Part shown: positions 1 to 11,579 of the stretch, piece by piece | Position numbering within the stretch: the first letter of the stretch is position 1 | How the letters are laid out: each line of letters starts with the position of its first letter | DNA from: Solen grandis | Taxonomy: Eukaryota > Mollusca > Bivalvia > Adapedonta > Solenidae | Reading direction: 5' to 3' | Length of the DNA: 64,000 nucleotides | Assembly (NCBI GenBank): GCA_021229015.1 | Contig: CM037788.1 | Coordinates: 40,262,024-40,326,023 of the forward strand | Translations under genes and position numbers: made by a program | The notes under the pieces: generated by a model | What the model saw: the letters and a program-made list of their open reading frames with translations, nothing else | What the model was told of the DNA's origin: nothing | Databases searched by the model: none

Positions 1-46
1 AAAAATCTTCTTCTCCGAAACCACAAGGCCTAGCCTTTTGATTTTT
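1..46. repeat. Partial unit of the 165-bp tandem family
   Basis: The first 46 bases match a slightly diverged unit of the 165-bp array seen complete at 6465-6515 (CTTCTCCGAAACCACAAGGC). The unit stops inside a T run, where the hairpin head of the next element begins. The remainder of the unit is not found after that element, so a clean insertion cannot be shown here. Confidence 0.6.
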
Positions 47-1824
47 AGCTCACATGAGCACAACGTGCTCAAGGTGAGCTTTTCTGATCGCCTTTTGTCC
101 GGCGTCCGTCGTCCGTGCGTCCGTGCGTGCGTGCGTCCGGCGTCAACAATTGCTTCAAACAACATCTCCTCCTAAATGGCTTGGCCAATTTGAAAAATAT
201 TTTGCAGGAATGTTCCTTGGATGAAGCTCTACTAAAGTTGTATAAATGGTTCTGGTCCATTGCATAATTAGGTCACAGGAGCTAAAAATAGATTTTAAAA
301 ATCCAAACTTTGAAAATCTTCTTCTGCAAAACTGCAAGGCCTAGAGCTTAGATATTTGGTATGTAGCATCATCTTATGGGCCACTAAAAAATTTTAAAAG
401 GCCTAGAGCTTAGAATTTGGTATGAAGCATCATCTTATGGGCCACTACCAAGATTGTACAAATCATAGCCCTATGGTGATAAATGACCCCGCACCAGGGG
501 TCACTTGTTTTACATAGAGTTATATAGGAAAATCTTAAAAAATCTTCTTCCATGAATGCATAAGGCCTAGAGCTTAGATATTTGGTATGAAGCATCATCT
601 TATGGGCCACTACCAAGATTGTACAAATCATAGCCCTATGGTGATAAATGACCCCGCACCAGGGGTCACTTGTTTTACAAGAGTTAAATAGGAAAATCTT
701 AAAAAATCTTCTTCTATGAATCAATAAGGCCTAGAGCTAAGATTTTTGGTATGTAGCATCATCTTTTGGGCCACTACCAAGATTGTACAAATCATAGCCC
801 TATGGTGATAAATGACCTTGCACCAGGGGTCACTTGTTTTACATAGAGTTATATAGGAAAATCTTAAAAAATCTTCTTCCATGAATGCATAAGGCCTAGA
901 GCTTAGATATTTGGTATGTAGCATCATCTTTTGGGCCACTACCAAGATTGTACAAATCATAGCCCTATGGTGATAAATGACCTTGCACCAGGGGTCACTT
1001 GTTTTACATAGAGTTATATAGGAAAATCTTAAAAAATCTTCTTCTATGAATCCATAAGGCCTAGAGCTTAGATATTTGGTATGTAGCATCATCTTATGGG
1101 CCACTACCAAGATTGTACAAATCATAGCCCTATGGTGATAAATGACCCCGCACCAGGGGTCACTTGTTTTACACAGAGTTATATAGGAAAATCTTAAAAA
1201 ATCTTCTTCTATGAATCCATAAGGCCTAGAGCTTAGATATTTGGTATGTAGCATCATCTTATGGGCCACTACCAAGATTGTACAAATCATAGCCCTATGG
1301 TGATAAATGACCCCCCACCAGGGGTCACTTGTTTTACACAGAGTTATATAGGAAAATCTTAAAAAATCTTCTTCTATGAATCCATAAGGCCTAGAGCTTA
1401 GATATTTAGTATGTAGCATCATCTTATGGGCCACTACCAAGATTGTACAAATCATAGCCCTATGGTGATAAATGACCCCACACCAGGGGTCACTTGTTTT
1501 ACATAGAGTTAAATAGGAAAATCTTAAAAAATCTTCTTCTATGAATCAATAAGGCCTAGAGCTAAGATTTTTGGTATGTAGTAGCATCTAATGGTTTATT
1601 ACAAAGATTTTCAAAGTCTTGGCCCTACGGTGATAAATGACCCTGCGCCCAAGTCTTCTCTGAAACCATATGGCCCATTGCTTAGATATTTGGTGTGTAG
1701 TATTGTCAGGGGTAAAATGTTTTAGATTAAGTTATATCAGAATCCTTGTCTGTTTAAAAACCTTGACATCAGTTGAAGCAATGGTACTCAGGTGAGCGAT
1801 TCAGGGCCATCATGGCCCTCTTGT
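47..1824 (+). mobile_element. Non-autonomous hairpin-ended element with 165-bp core array (pearl/Helentron-like)
   Basis: The head at 47-80 is a near-perfect palindrome (AGCTCACATGAGCAC then GTGCTCAAGGTGAGCT). A GTCCGTCGTCCGTGCG-type microsatellite follows at about 98-140, then about seven head-to-tail units of 165 bp (starts near 562, 726, 891, 1056, 1221, 1386). The tail is CAGGTGAGCGATTC, the palindrome AGGGCCATCATGGCCCT and terminal CTTGT. Head hairpin, microsatellite, tandem core and a tail inverted relative to the head match published bivalve 'pearl' and Helentron-associated (HINE) elements; the class is inference. Because 165 is a multiple of three, the minus strand stays open for up to 244 codons, which is probably meaningless. 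Confidence 0.75.
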
Positions 1825-2546
1825 TATCAAACAATGCCTGATTTCACTTTGTTTATATTCCAGCATCTTCATCTTTTGAGCTATCATCTTCAAACTTTAA
1901 GACAATGTTTATGACCACAATGTCTCGATTGAGTCTGAATACGGCTGAGTTTTGTCAATTAGGTCAGGAGTTATGCCTCTTTTAATATAAAAAATGCAAG
2001 ATTTCACTTTGTTTACACTCTAGCATCTTCATCTTTTGAGCAATCATCTTCAAACTTTATGGCAATGTTTATGACCATAAAGTCTCAATTTAGTTTGAAT
2101 AAAGCTGGGATCGGTAGATTAGGTCAGAAGTTATGCCCCTTTTAATATAAAAAAAAAAGCCAGATTTCACTTTGTTTACTCTCTAGCATCTTAATTTTTT
2201 TAGCAATCATCTTCAAACTTTACAACATTGTGTATAATAATAATGTTTTAATTGAGTTCGATTATGGCTGAGATGGGCCAATTAGGTCAGGAGTTATGCC
2301 CCTTTTAACATAAAAAATCAGGCGCCTGATTCTTTGTTTACTCTCTTCCATCTTCATTTTTTTAAACAATCATTTTTCTCGCAATCGGGGTTCAATCATA
2401 ACTGATATTGGCTTGTTAATTTAGGAGTTGTACCTCTTTCACTCTATAAAAAGCCAGATTTCACTTTGTTTACACTCTAGCATCTTTATTTCTAAAGCAA
2501 TCATCTTTCTCAGGTGAGAGATTAAGGGCCATCTTGGCCCTCTTGT
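1825..2546 (+). mobile_element. 3' part of an element with 160-bp core repeats
   Basis: Four to five diverged units of about 160-163 bp share GATTTCACTTTGTTTAC, CTCTAGCATCTTCAT and TTAGGTCAGGAGTTATGCC. They end in the family tail (CTCAGGTGAGAG, palindrome AAGGGCCATCTTGGCCCT, CTTGT). No head hairpin is present, so the element is 5'-truncated or was joined to the preceding one by recombination. Bases 2547-2756 hold no recognised feature. Confidence 0.65.
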
Positions 2547-3127
2547 TTTAAATATTTTAGGGTCAAATTTCTGTTTTCACCCCATAATTATTAAAGGATT
2601 TGATGTTTTTAATTCATATCAAAAAAAAAGTTTGATTTAGGTTACAATTGAAGTTTGATGAAATTACAGACCTTTTTAACCATTATTTAGTGTAAATCTT
2701 CTGTTTCTGTTAAAGATAATAATGCCATTTGCTTGGTATAAACTTTTCTTCTTCACAAGTGCTTAGGATGAGCCATTAGGATCAATAAATGTCCGTCGTC
2801 CGTCTGTCGGTCTTTTGTCCAAAAGTAGTTTGTTTGCACTCTAGCATTTTCATTTCTTAAGCAATCATCTTCAAACTTTATGACAGTGTTTATATCCATA
2901 TTCTTACAGCCAAGTTCGATTATGGCTGATATCAGCCAATTAGGTCAGGGGTTTTGCCTCTTTTAATATTAAAAAATGCCAGATTTTAATTTTGTTTGCA
3001 CTCTAGCATCTTCATTTCTTAAGCAATCATCTTCAAACTTTATGACAGTGTTTATATTCAAATTCTTACAGCCAAGTTTAATTATGGCTGATATTGGCTG
3101 ATTAGGTCAGGAGTAATGCCCCTTTTT

Positions 3128-5661
3128 AGCTCACCTGAGCACAACGTGCTCATGGTGAGCTATTGTGATCGCCTTTTGTCCGTCGTCCGTCGTCCGTCGT
3201 CCGTGCGTGCGTGCGTGCGTGCGTCCGTCGTCAACAATTTGCTTTAAACAACATCTTCTCATGAACCGCTGAAGGGATTTTGACCAAACTTCACAGGAAT
3301 CATCCTTATGATGCCCTCTATCAAAGTTGTACAAATTATTCAGATTGGTTAAAAAAGTAGGTCACAGGAGCTAAAAATAGATTTTAAAAATGCAAACTTT
3401 GAAAATCTTCTTCTGCAAAACTGCAAGGCCTAGAGCTTAGATATTTGGTATGTAGCATCATCTTATGGGCCATTACCAAGATTGTACAAATCATAGCCCT
3501 ACGGTGATAAATGACCCCGCACCAGGGGATACTTGTTTTACATAGAGTTATATAGGAAAATCTTTAAAAATCTTCTTCTATGAATCCATTAGGCCTAGAG
3601 CTTAGATATTTGGTATGTAGCATCATCTAATGGTTCATTACCAAGATTGTTCAAATCATAGCCCTACGGTGATAAATGCCCCCGCACCAGGGGTCACTTG
3701 TTTTACATAGAGTTATATAGGAAAATGTTTAAAAATCTTCTTCTATGAATCCATAAGGCCTAGAGATTAGATATTTGGTATGAAGCATCATCTTATGGTT
3801 CATTACCAAGATTGTACAAATCATGACCCTATGGTGATAAATGACCCCGCACCATGGGTCACTTGTTTTACATAGAGTTATATAGGAAAATATTTAAAAA
3901 TCTTCTTCTATGAATCCATTAGGCCTAGAGCTTAGATATTTGGTATGTAGCATCATCTTATGGTTCATTACCAAGATTGTTCAAATCATAGCCCTATGGT
4001 GATAAATGCCCCCGCACCACGGGTCACTTGTTTACATAGATTTATATAGGAAAATTTTAAAAATCTTCTTCTATGAATCCATAAGTCCTAGAGCTTAGAT
4101 ATTTCATATGCAGCATCATCTAATGGTTCATTACCAAGATTGTTCAAATCATAGCCAAACGGTGATAAATGCCCCCGCAATAGGGGTCACTTGTTTTACA
4201 TAGAGTTATATAGGAAAAGCTTTAAAAATCTTCTTCTATGAATCCATAAGGCCTAGAGATTAGATATTTGGTATGTAGCATCATCTTATGGTTCATTACC
4301 AAGATTGTACAAATCATAGCCCTACGGTGATAAATGACCCCGCACCAGGGGTCACTTGTTTTACATAGAGTTATATTGAAAAAACTTTAAAAATCTTCTT
4401 CTATGAATCCATTAGGCCTAGAGCTTAGATATTTGGTATGTAGCATCATCTTATGGGCCATTACCAAGATTGTACAAATCATAGCCCTACGATGATAAAT
4501 GACCCCGCACCAGGGGTCACTTGTTTTACATAGAGTTATATAGGAAAATGTTTAAAAATCTTCTTCTATGAATCCATAAGGCCTAGAGATTAGATATTTG
4601 GTATGAAGCATCATCTTATGGTTCATTACCAAGATTGTACAAATCATGACCCTATGGTGATAAATGACCCCGCACCATGGGTCACTTGTTTTACATAGAG
4701 TTATATAGGAAAATCTTTAAAAATCTTCTTCTATGAATCCATTAGGCCTAGAGCTTAGATATTTGGTATGTAGCATCATCTTATGGTTCATTACCAAGAT
4801 TGTCAAATCATGCCCTAGGTGATAAATGCCCCGCAAGGGTCACTTGTTTTACATAGAGATATAGAAAACTTTAAAAATCTTCTTCTATGAATCCATAGGC
4901 CTAGAGATTAGATATTTGGTATGTAGCATCATCTTATGGTTCATTACCAAGATTGTACAAATCATAGCCCTACGGTGATAAATGCCCCCGCACCAGGGGT
5001 CACTTGTTTTACATAGAGTTATATAGAAAAATCTTTAAAAATCTTCTTCTATGAATCCATTAGGCCTAGAGATTAGATATTTGGTATGTAGCATCATCTT
5101 ATGGGCATTACCAAGATTGTACAAATCATAGCCCTATGGTGATAAATGACCCCGCACCAGGGGTCACTTGTTTTACATAGAGTTATATAGGAAAATGTTT
5201 AAAAATCTTCTTCTATGAATCCATAAGGCCTAGAGCTTAGATATTTGGTATGAGCATCATCTTATGGTTTATTACCAAGATTGTACAAATCATACCCTAT
5301 GGTGATAAATGCCCCGCACCAGGGGTACTTGTTTTACATAGAGTTATATAGGAAAATCTTTAAAAATCTTCTTCTATGAATCCATTAGGCCTAGAGCTTA
5401 GATATTTGGTATGTAGCATCATCTGATGGTTCATTATCAAGATTTTCAAAATGGTGGCCCTTTGGAGATAAATGACCCCGCACTTAGTCTTCTCCTCTGA
5501 AACCATAAGGCCCAGTGCTTATATATTTGGTGTGTAGTATTGTCAGGGCTAAAATGTTTAAGATTGAGTTATATCAGAATTCTTGTCTGTTTAAAAACCT
5601 TGTAATCAGTTGTAGCAATGGTACTCAGGTGAGCGATCCAGGGCCATCATGGCCCTCTTGT
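3128..5661 (+). mobile_element. Nested complete element, 165-bp core with higher-order structure
   Basis: The element has a complete head palindrome (AGCTCACCTGAGCAC / GTGCTCATGGTGAGCT), microsatellite at 3178-3230, about twelve core units and a complete tail ending CTCTTGT at 5661. Core units alternate between ATTAGGCC...GAGCTTAG and ATAAGGCC...GAGATTAG types. The distinctive unit at about 3755 (GAAGCATC, CATGACCCTATGG, CACCATGGG) recurs near 4576, giving a five-unit period of about 821 bp. Units at 4798-4905 and 5225-5335 carry many scattered one-base losses, perhaps consensus errors. Confidence 0.75.
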
Positions 5662-6003
5662 AATATAAAAAATGCCAGATTTAACTTTGTTTGCACTCTG
5701 GCATCTTCTGTTTGCATTCTAGCATCTTCATTTCTTAAGCAATCATCCTCAAACTTAATGAAAGTGTTTATAGCCATATTCTTATGGCCACGTTTGATTA
5801 TGGCTGATATTGGCTAATTATATCAGGAGTTATGCCCCTTTTAATATTAAAAAATGACAGATTTCACTTTGTTTACACTCTTGCATCTTGATTCCTGAAG
5901 CAATCATCTTCAAACTTGATGACAATGTTTACTACCATAATCTCTTGGCAAGGTCGATTATGGCTGATATTGGCCATTAAGGTCAGAAGTTATGCCCCTT
6001 TTT

Positions 6004-7586
6004 AGCTCACATGAGCACAACGTGCTCAAGGTGAGCTTTTCTGATCGCCTTTTGTCCGGCGTCCGTCGTCCGTCGTCCGTGCGTGCGTGCGTGCGTGCGT
6101 GCGTCCGTGCGTCCGTGCGTCCGGCGTCAACAATTGCTTCAAACAACATCTCCTCCTAAACGGCTTGGCCAATTTGAAAAATATTTTGCAGGAATGTTCC
6201 TTGGATGAAGCTCTACTAAAGTTGTATAAATGGTTCTGGTCCATCGCATAATTAGGTCACAGGAGCTAAAAATAGATTTTAAAAATGAAAATTTAAAAAA
6301 TCTTCTTCTCTGAAACCACAAGGCCTAGCCTTTTGATTTTTGGTATGTAGCATGATCTTATGACTCTCTACCAGGATTGTACAAATTATGACCCTGGGGT
6401 CAAAATTGGCCCCGCCCCAGGGGTCACTTGATTTCACATAGGCTAATATAGGAAAAACTTGAAAAAATCTTCTTCTCCGAAACCACAAGGCCTAACCTTT
6501 TGATTTTTGGTATGTAGCATCATCTTATGGGCCACTACCAAGATTGTACAAATCATAGCCCTATGGTGATAAATGACCCCGAACCAGGGGTCACTTGATT
6601 TCACATAGGCTAATATAGGAAAAATCTTAAAAAATCTTCTTCTATGAATCCATAAGGCCTAGAGCTTATATATTTGGTATGTAGCATCATCTTATGGGCC
6701 ACTACCAAGATTGTACAAATCATAGCCCTATGGTGATAAATGACCCCGCACCAGGGGTCACTTGTTTTACATAGAGTTATATAGGAAAATCTTAAAAAAT
6801 CTTCTTCCATGAATGCATAAGGCCTAGAGCTTAGATATTTGGTATGAAGCATCATCTTATGGGCCACTACCAAGATTGTACAAATCATAGCCCTATGGTG
6901 ATAAATAGACCCCGCACCAGGGGTCACTTGTTTTACATAGAGTTATATAGGAAAATCTTAAAAAATCTTCTTCTATGAATCCATAAGGCCTAGAGCTTAG
7001 ATATTTGGTATGTAGCATCATCTTATGGGCCACTACCAAGATTGTACAAATCATAGCCCTATGGTGATAAATGACCCCGCACCAGGGGTCACTTGTTTTA
7101 CAAAGAGTTATATAGGAAAATCTTAAAAAATCTTCTTCCATGAATGCATAAGGCCTAGAGCTTAGATATTTGGTATGTAGCATCATCTTATGGGCCACTA
7201 CAAGATTGTACAAATCATAGCCCTATGGTGATAAATGACCCCCACCAGGGGTCACTTGTTTTACATAGAGTTAAATAGGAAAATCTTAAAAAATCTTCTT
7301 CTATGAATCAATAAGGCCTAGAGCTAAGATTTTTGGTATGTAGTAGCATCTAATGGTTCATTACAAAGATTTTCAAAGTCTTGGCCCTACAGTGATAAAT
7401 GACCCTGCGCCCAAGTCTTCTCTGAAACCATATGGCCCATTGCTTAGGTATTTGGTGTGTAGTATTGTCAGGGGTAAAATGTTTTAGATTAAGTTATATC
7501 AGAATCCTTGTCTGTTTAAAAACCTTGACATCAGTTGAAGCAATGGTACTCAGGTGAGCGATTCAGGGCCATCATGGCCCTCTTGT
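6004..7586 (+). mobile_element. Nested complete element, 165-bp core
   Basis: The head at 6004-6040 is nearly identical to that at 47-80. A long GTCC/GTGC microsatellite follows at 6055-6127. The core has about six units, the first ones (6300-6500) being a diverged subtype like the fragment at 1-46. The tail palindrome ends CTCTTGT at 7586. It lies inside the 160-bp-core host, whose sequence resumes with AGTAATAAAAAATGCC. Its head and first spacer resemble the element at 47 more than that at 3128. Confidence 0.75.
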
Positions 7587-7683
7587 AGTAATAAAAAATG
7601 CCAATTTTTATAGCCATAATCTTTCAGCCAGGTTAGATTATGGCTGATATTGACCAATTTGGACAGGAGTTATGGCCTTTTTT

Positions 7684-8832
7684 AGCTCACCAGAGCACGA
7701 AGTGCTCAGGGTGAGCTATTGGGATCACCCTTCGTCCGTCGTCTGTCGTCGTCCACAATTTGCTTTAAAAGACATCTCTTCTGAAACCGCTGGACAAAAT
7801 CTAATGAAACTTATATTATAAATGGTCCTTGGGTGGGACTCTACAAAAATTGCTCAAATACAGTTGATCCTTGCAGAACTCTGGTTGCCATGGCAACAAA
7901 AAGAAAAAAATTCTTGGAAAGTTTAAAAATCATCTCCTTTAAAACTACTGGCCAGATTTCAAAATAAATTGGTACAGATGATCCTTAGGGGTAGCACTAC
8001 AAAGATTGCTAAAATTATTCGGATCCGCAAAAAAACATTGGTGTCAGGGGCCGGGCTTATTTTACATTTTTTTATATAGGGAAAAATTTAAAAAAACATC
8101 TCCTCTAAAACCAATGGACAGAATTTGATGAAACTTGGTATAAATGGTCCTTGGGTGGGACTCTACAAAAATTGCTTAAATAAAGTTGCTCTATGCAGAA
8201 CTCTGGTTGCCATGGCAACAAAAAGAAAAAATTCTTGGAAAGTTTAAAAATCATCTCCTTCAAAACTACTGGCCAGATTTCAAAATTAATTGGTACAGAT
8301 GATCCTTGAGGGTAGCACTACAAAGATTGCTAAAATTATTCGGATCAGCAAAAAAACATTGGCGTTAGGGGCCGAGCTTATTTTACATTTTTTTTTTATA
8401 TAGGGAAAAATTAAAAAAAACATCTCCTCTAAAACCAATGGACAGAATTTGATGAAACTTGGTATAAATGGTCCTTGGGTGGGACATTACAAAAAATGCT
8501 CAAATAAAGTTGCTCTATGCAGTACTCTGGTTGCCATGGCAACAAAAAGAAATAAATCTTGGAAAGTTTAAAAATCATCTCCTTCAAAACTACTGGCCAG
8601 ATTTCAAAATAAATTGGTACAGATGATCCTTGGGAGTAGCACTACAAAGATTGCTAAAATTATTCGGATCCACAAAAAAAACATTGGCTCCAGGGGCCGG
8701 GCTTATTTTACATTTTTTTTTATATAGGGAAAGATAAAAAAAAAATCTCCTCTAAAACCAATGGACAGAAATTTGATGAAATTTGGTAAAAATGATCTTT
8801 GGATGCGAGTTTACAAAAATTGCTCAAATAAA
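7684..8832 (+). mobile_element. Element with 322-bp core repeats, no tail
   Basis: The head hairpin (AGCTCACCAGAGCACG / GTGCTCAGGGTGAGCT) and a GTCCGTCGTCTGTCG spacer are followed by three units of about 322-324 bp. The units are keyed on CTCTGGTTGCCATGGCAAC at 7879, 8201 and 8525. The core is unrelated to the 160- and 165-bp cores, yet the head is the same. Similarity stops near 8832 without the family tail, so the 3' end is deleted. Confidence 0.7.
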
Positions 8833-9324
8833 AGATAACCCGAGAATTTATTAACTGGTTGAAATGAATGAGATTACATGACCGTAGTTTGTCCAGTGTG
8901 TTTTAAGTTGCATGATGACACTGTATTTTCTGAAAATGTTAGCGCTTGTGAATCACAACCGCACTGCTCAATAGAGTGTATAGGGATGGAATTACTGCGG
9001 TGTCGAGAGTATGTGGGACATTTAGGTAGAAAATTACTTCTGGGCTACTCATAGTGTCCTGTATGAGACAAACGTATCCATCAACCTCCAACAATCAGTT
9101 TTAAGTCACTATAAACTGTTCGGAGTCAAAGGTGTATTTTTGTGTGATTTTTTACTCTGTTGTCTAAAATATTTTTATCTTAATGGAAGCAAGCACGTTT
9201 TTCCTAAAAAAAGAAATGTAATCCATCAACTTACAACCAGTTAACTGTTCCAAGTCAATGGTGTATTTTGTGTGGTTTTTGACTCCCGATTTATCTGTAC
9301 TTGAAATTGTTTTGGCTGCTTTTT
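8833..9324. other. Unassigned sequence between elements
   Basis: About 490 bases with no open frame of note. Short internal similarities (CAACTTACAACCAGTTAACTG against CAACCTCCAACAATCAGTTT, each followed by GTCAAAGGTGTATTTT-like text) suggest an old duplicated repeat. No gene is seen. Confidence 0.4.
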
Positions 9325-10931
9325 AGCTCACCTGAGCACGTGTGCTCAGGATGAGCTTTTAGGATCGATGAATGTCCGTCGTCCGTCCGTCCGTCGTCCA
9401 CAATTTGTTCGTTTGCACTCTAGCATCTTCATTTTATGAGCAATTATCTTAAAATTTTAAATTAATGTTTATGACCATAAAATCTCGGCCAAGTTCGATT
9501 ATGGCTGATATCGGAACATTAGGTCAGGAGTTATGCCCCTTTTAAAATTCAAAAAAGCCAGATTTCACATTGTTTGCACTCTAGCATCTTCATTTCATGA
9601 GCAATTATCTTAAAATTTTAAATCAATGTTTATGACCATAAAATCTCGGCCAAAGTCGATTATGGCTGATATCGGAACATTAGGTCAGGAGTTATGCCCC
9701 TTTTAAAATTCAAAAAAACCAGATTTCACATTGTTTGCACTCTAGCATCTTCATTTCATGAGCAATTATCTTAAAACTTTATGTCAATGTTTATAACCAT
9801 AAAATCACGACCAAGTTCGATTATGGCTGATATCGGAACATTAGGTCAGGAGTTATGCCCCTTTTAAAATTAAAAAAAGCCAGATTTCACATTGTTTGCA
9901 CTCTAGCATCTTCATTTCATGAGCAATTATCTTAAAACTTTATATCAATGTTTATGACCATAAAATCTCGGCCAAGTTCGATTATGGCTGATATCGGAAC
10001 ATTAGGTCAGGAGTTATGCCCCTTTTAAAATTCAAAAAAGCCAGATTTCACATTGTTTGCACTCTAGCATCTTCATTTCATGAGCAATTATCTTAAAACT
10101 TTATATCAATGTTTATGACCATAAAATCTCGGCCAAGTTCGATTATGGCTGATATCGTACCATTAGGTCAGGAGTTATGCCCCTTTTAATATTCAAAAAA
10201 TGCCATATTTCACATTGTTTACACTCTAGCATCTTCATCTTTTGAGCAATCATCTTCAAACTTTATGGCAATGCTTATGACCATAAGGAGTCGATTGAGT
10301 TTGATTATGACTGAGATCAGTTGATTAGGTCAGGAGTAAAGCCCCTTTTAATATAAAAAAATGCCAGAAATCACTTCGTTTACACTCTAGCATCTTCATC
10401 TTTTGAGCAATCATCTTCAAACTTTATGACAATGCTTATGACCATAAGGTCTGGATTGAGTTCGATTATGGCTGAGATCCGTCAATTTGGTCAGGAGTTA
10501 TGCCCCTTTTAATATAAAAAAAAGCCATATTTCACGTTGTTTACACTCTAGCATCTTCCTTTTTTTAGCAATCATCTTCAAACTTTATGACATTGTTATG
10601 ACCATAAGTCTCGATTGAGTTCAATTTGGCTGAGATGGGTCATTTAGGTCAGGAGTTATGCCCCTTTTAATACAAAAAATGCAAGATTTCACTTTGTTTA
10701 TTCTCTACCAACTTCATTTTTTTAACAATCATTTTTAAACTTTAAGACAATGTTTATGCCCATAATCTCACAATCGGGTTCAATTATAACTGATATTGAC
10801 TTGTAAATTTAGGAGTTATGCCCATTTCACCATAAAAAAAGCCAGATTTCACTTTTACACTCAAGCATCTTTATTTCTTAAGCAATCATCTTTCTCAGGT
10901 GAGCGACCAAGGGCCATCTTGGCCCTCTTGT
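9325..10931 (+). mobile_element. Complete element with 160-bp core repeats
   Basis: The best-preserved member of the 160-bp-core type. It has head hairpin AGCTCACCTGAGCACG / TGTGCTCAGGATGAGCT, microsatellite GTCCGTCGTCCGTCCGTCC, and about nine units carrying TTTGCACTCTAGCATCTTC and TCAGGAGTTATGCCCCTTTT. The tail is CTCAGGTGAGCGACC, palindrome AGGGCCATCTTGGCCCT and CTTGT. Units near the head are nearly identical and those near the tail more diverged, so expansion was recent at the 5' side. There is no coding capacity. Confidence 0.75.
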
Positions 10932-10955
10932 TCCATATTAACAACTGTTACTGAT

Positions 10956-11040
10956 TTAACCTTTTCCTTCATATAGACTCATATTGACACTCTCAAAAGG
11001 AACCACATAAAATAGTCACAGTTAAACATTCCTTGTTACA
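10956..11040 (+). repeat. Diverged 5' half of the TTAA-flanked MITE
   Basis: Starting at TTAACC, the text follows the MITE seen complete at 37823-38064: TTCATATAGACTCAT, TTGACACTCTCAA, ACCACATAAA and CACAGTTAAAC. It is more diverged than the other copies and is cut off before the central palindrome. Confidence 0.55.
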
Positions 11041-11059
11041 GAAAACAATTGTTTCATTT

Positions 11060-11506
11060 TAAAATGCAGATGTACTCTGGTGAGCGTCTATGGCCCTTGG
11101 GCCTCTTGTTTAAAAGTAGAAATTGCCAGATTTCACTTTGTTTGCACTCTGGCATCTTCACATCTTAAGCAATCATTATCAAACTAAATAATAATGTTAA
11201 TAGCCATACCCTCCAGGTCAAGTTCAACTATGGCTGATATAGGATAATTAGGTCAGTAGTTATGGCCCTTTTAATTAATAAAAGTGCCTGATTTCACTGT
11301 TAACACTTTAGAATCTTTTCATCGTTTCATTGATAATGTTAAAAGCCACAATCTCTCAGTCAAGTTTGATTTCAAATTTTGACCACAGGTACTGTTTGGT
11401 TTGTTGAATTGAAATGATTTCATGGATTATGTATTCAGTACAACTATGTTATAATTTAGTAACTTGTACAGGCAAGGAAGGCAGTTGGCCATTTTTGCCC
11501 TCTTGT
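11060..11506 (+). repeat. Two element tails with a 160-bp-type fragment
   Basis: A tail-like end (TCTGGTGAGCG, CTCTTGT) finishes at 11109. It is followed by about one and a half diverged 160-bp-core units (GCCAGATTTCACTTTG) and another degraded tail (GGCCATTTTTGCCCTCTTGT) ending at 11506. No heads are visible; these are remnants. Confidence 0.5.
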
Positions 11507-11579
11507 TTAATTCCACTTTTTCATCATTTTGTTAGTCAATTATATCAGTCTAAAAAAACAAACAATAAACTCTGAAGTC

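Larger units (their letters stand above)
2757..7683 (+). mobile_element. Host element with 160-bp core, interrupted by two complete elements
   Basis: A degenerate head (GCTTAGGATGAGCCATTAGG, then a GTCCGTCGTCCGTCTGTC microsatellite) leads into 160-bp-type units at 2820-3127, 5662-6003 and 7587-7683. The two breaks are exactly filled by complete 165-bp-core elements (3128-5661 and 6004-7586). Both lie between the CCCCTTTT and the AATA/AGTA-type sequence of the host unit. A third element head begins at 7684 in the equivalent T run. No tail belonging to this host is seen. Confidence 0.65.

Noticed and set aside
721..1455. Minus-strand open frame of 244 codons, and similar ones at 410, 6610 and 6893
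   Set aside because: They are translations of the 165-bp array, whose unit length is a multiple of three. The 55-residue repeat has no family match, and the frames have no independent start or splice context.
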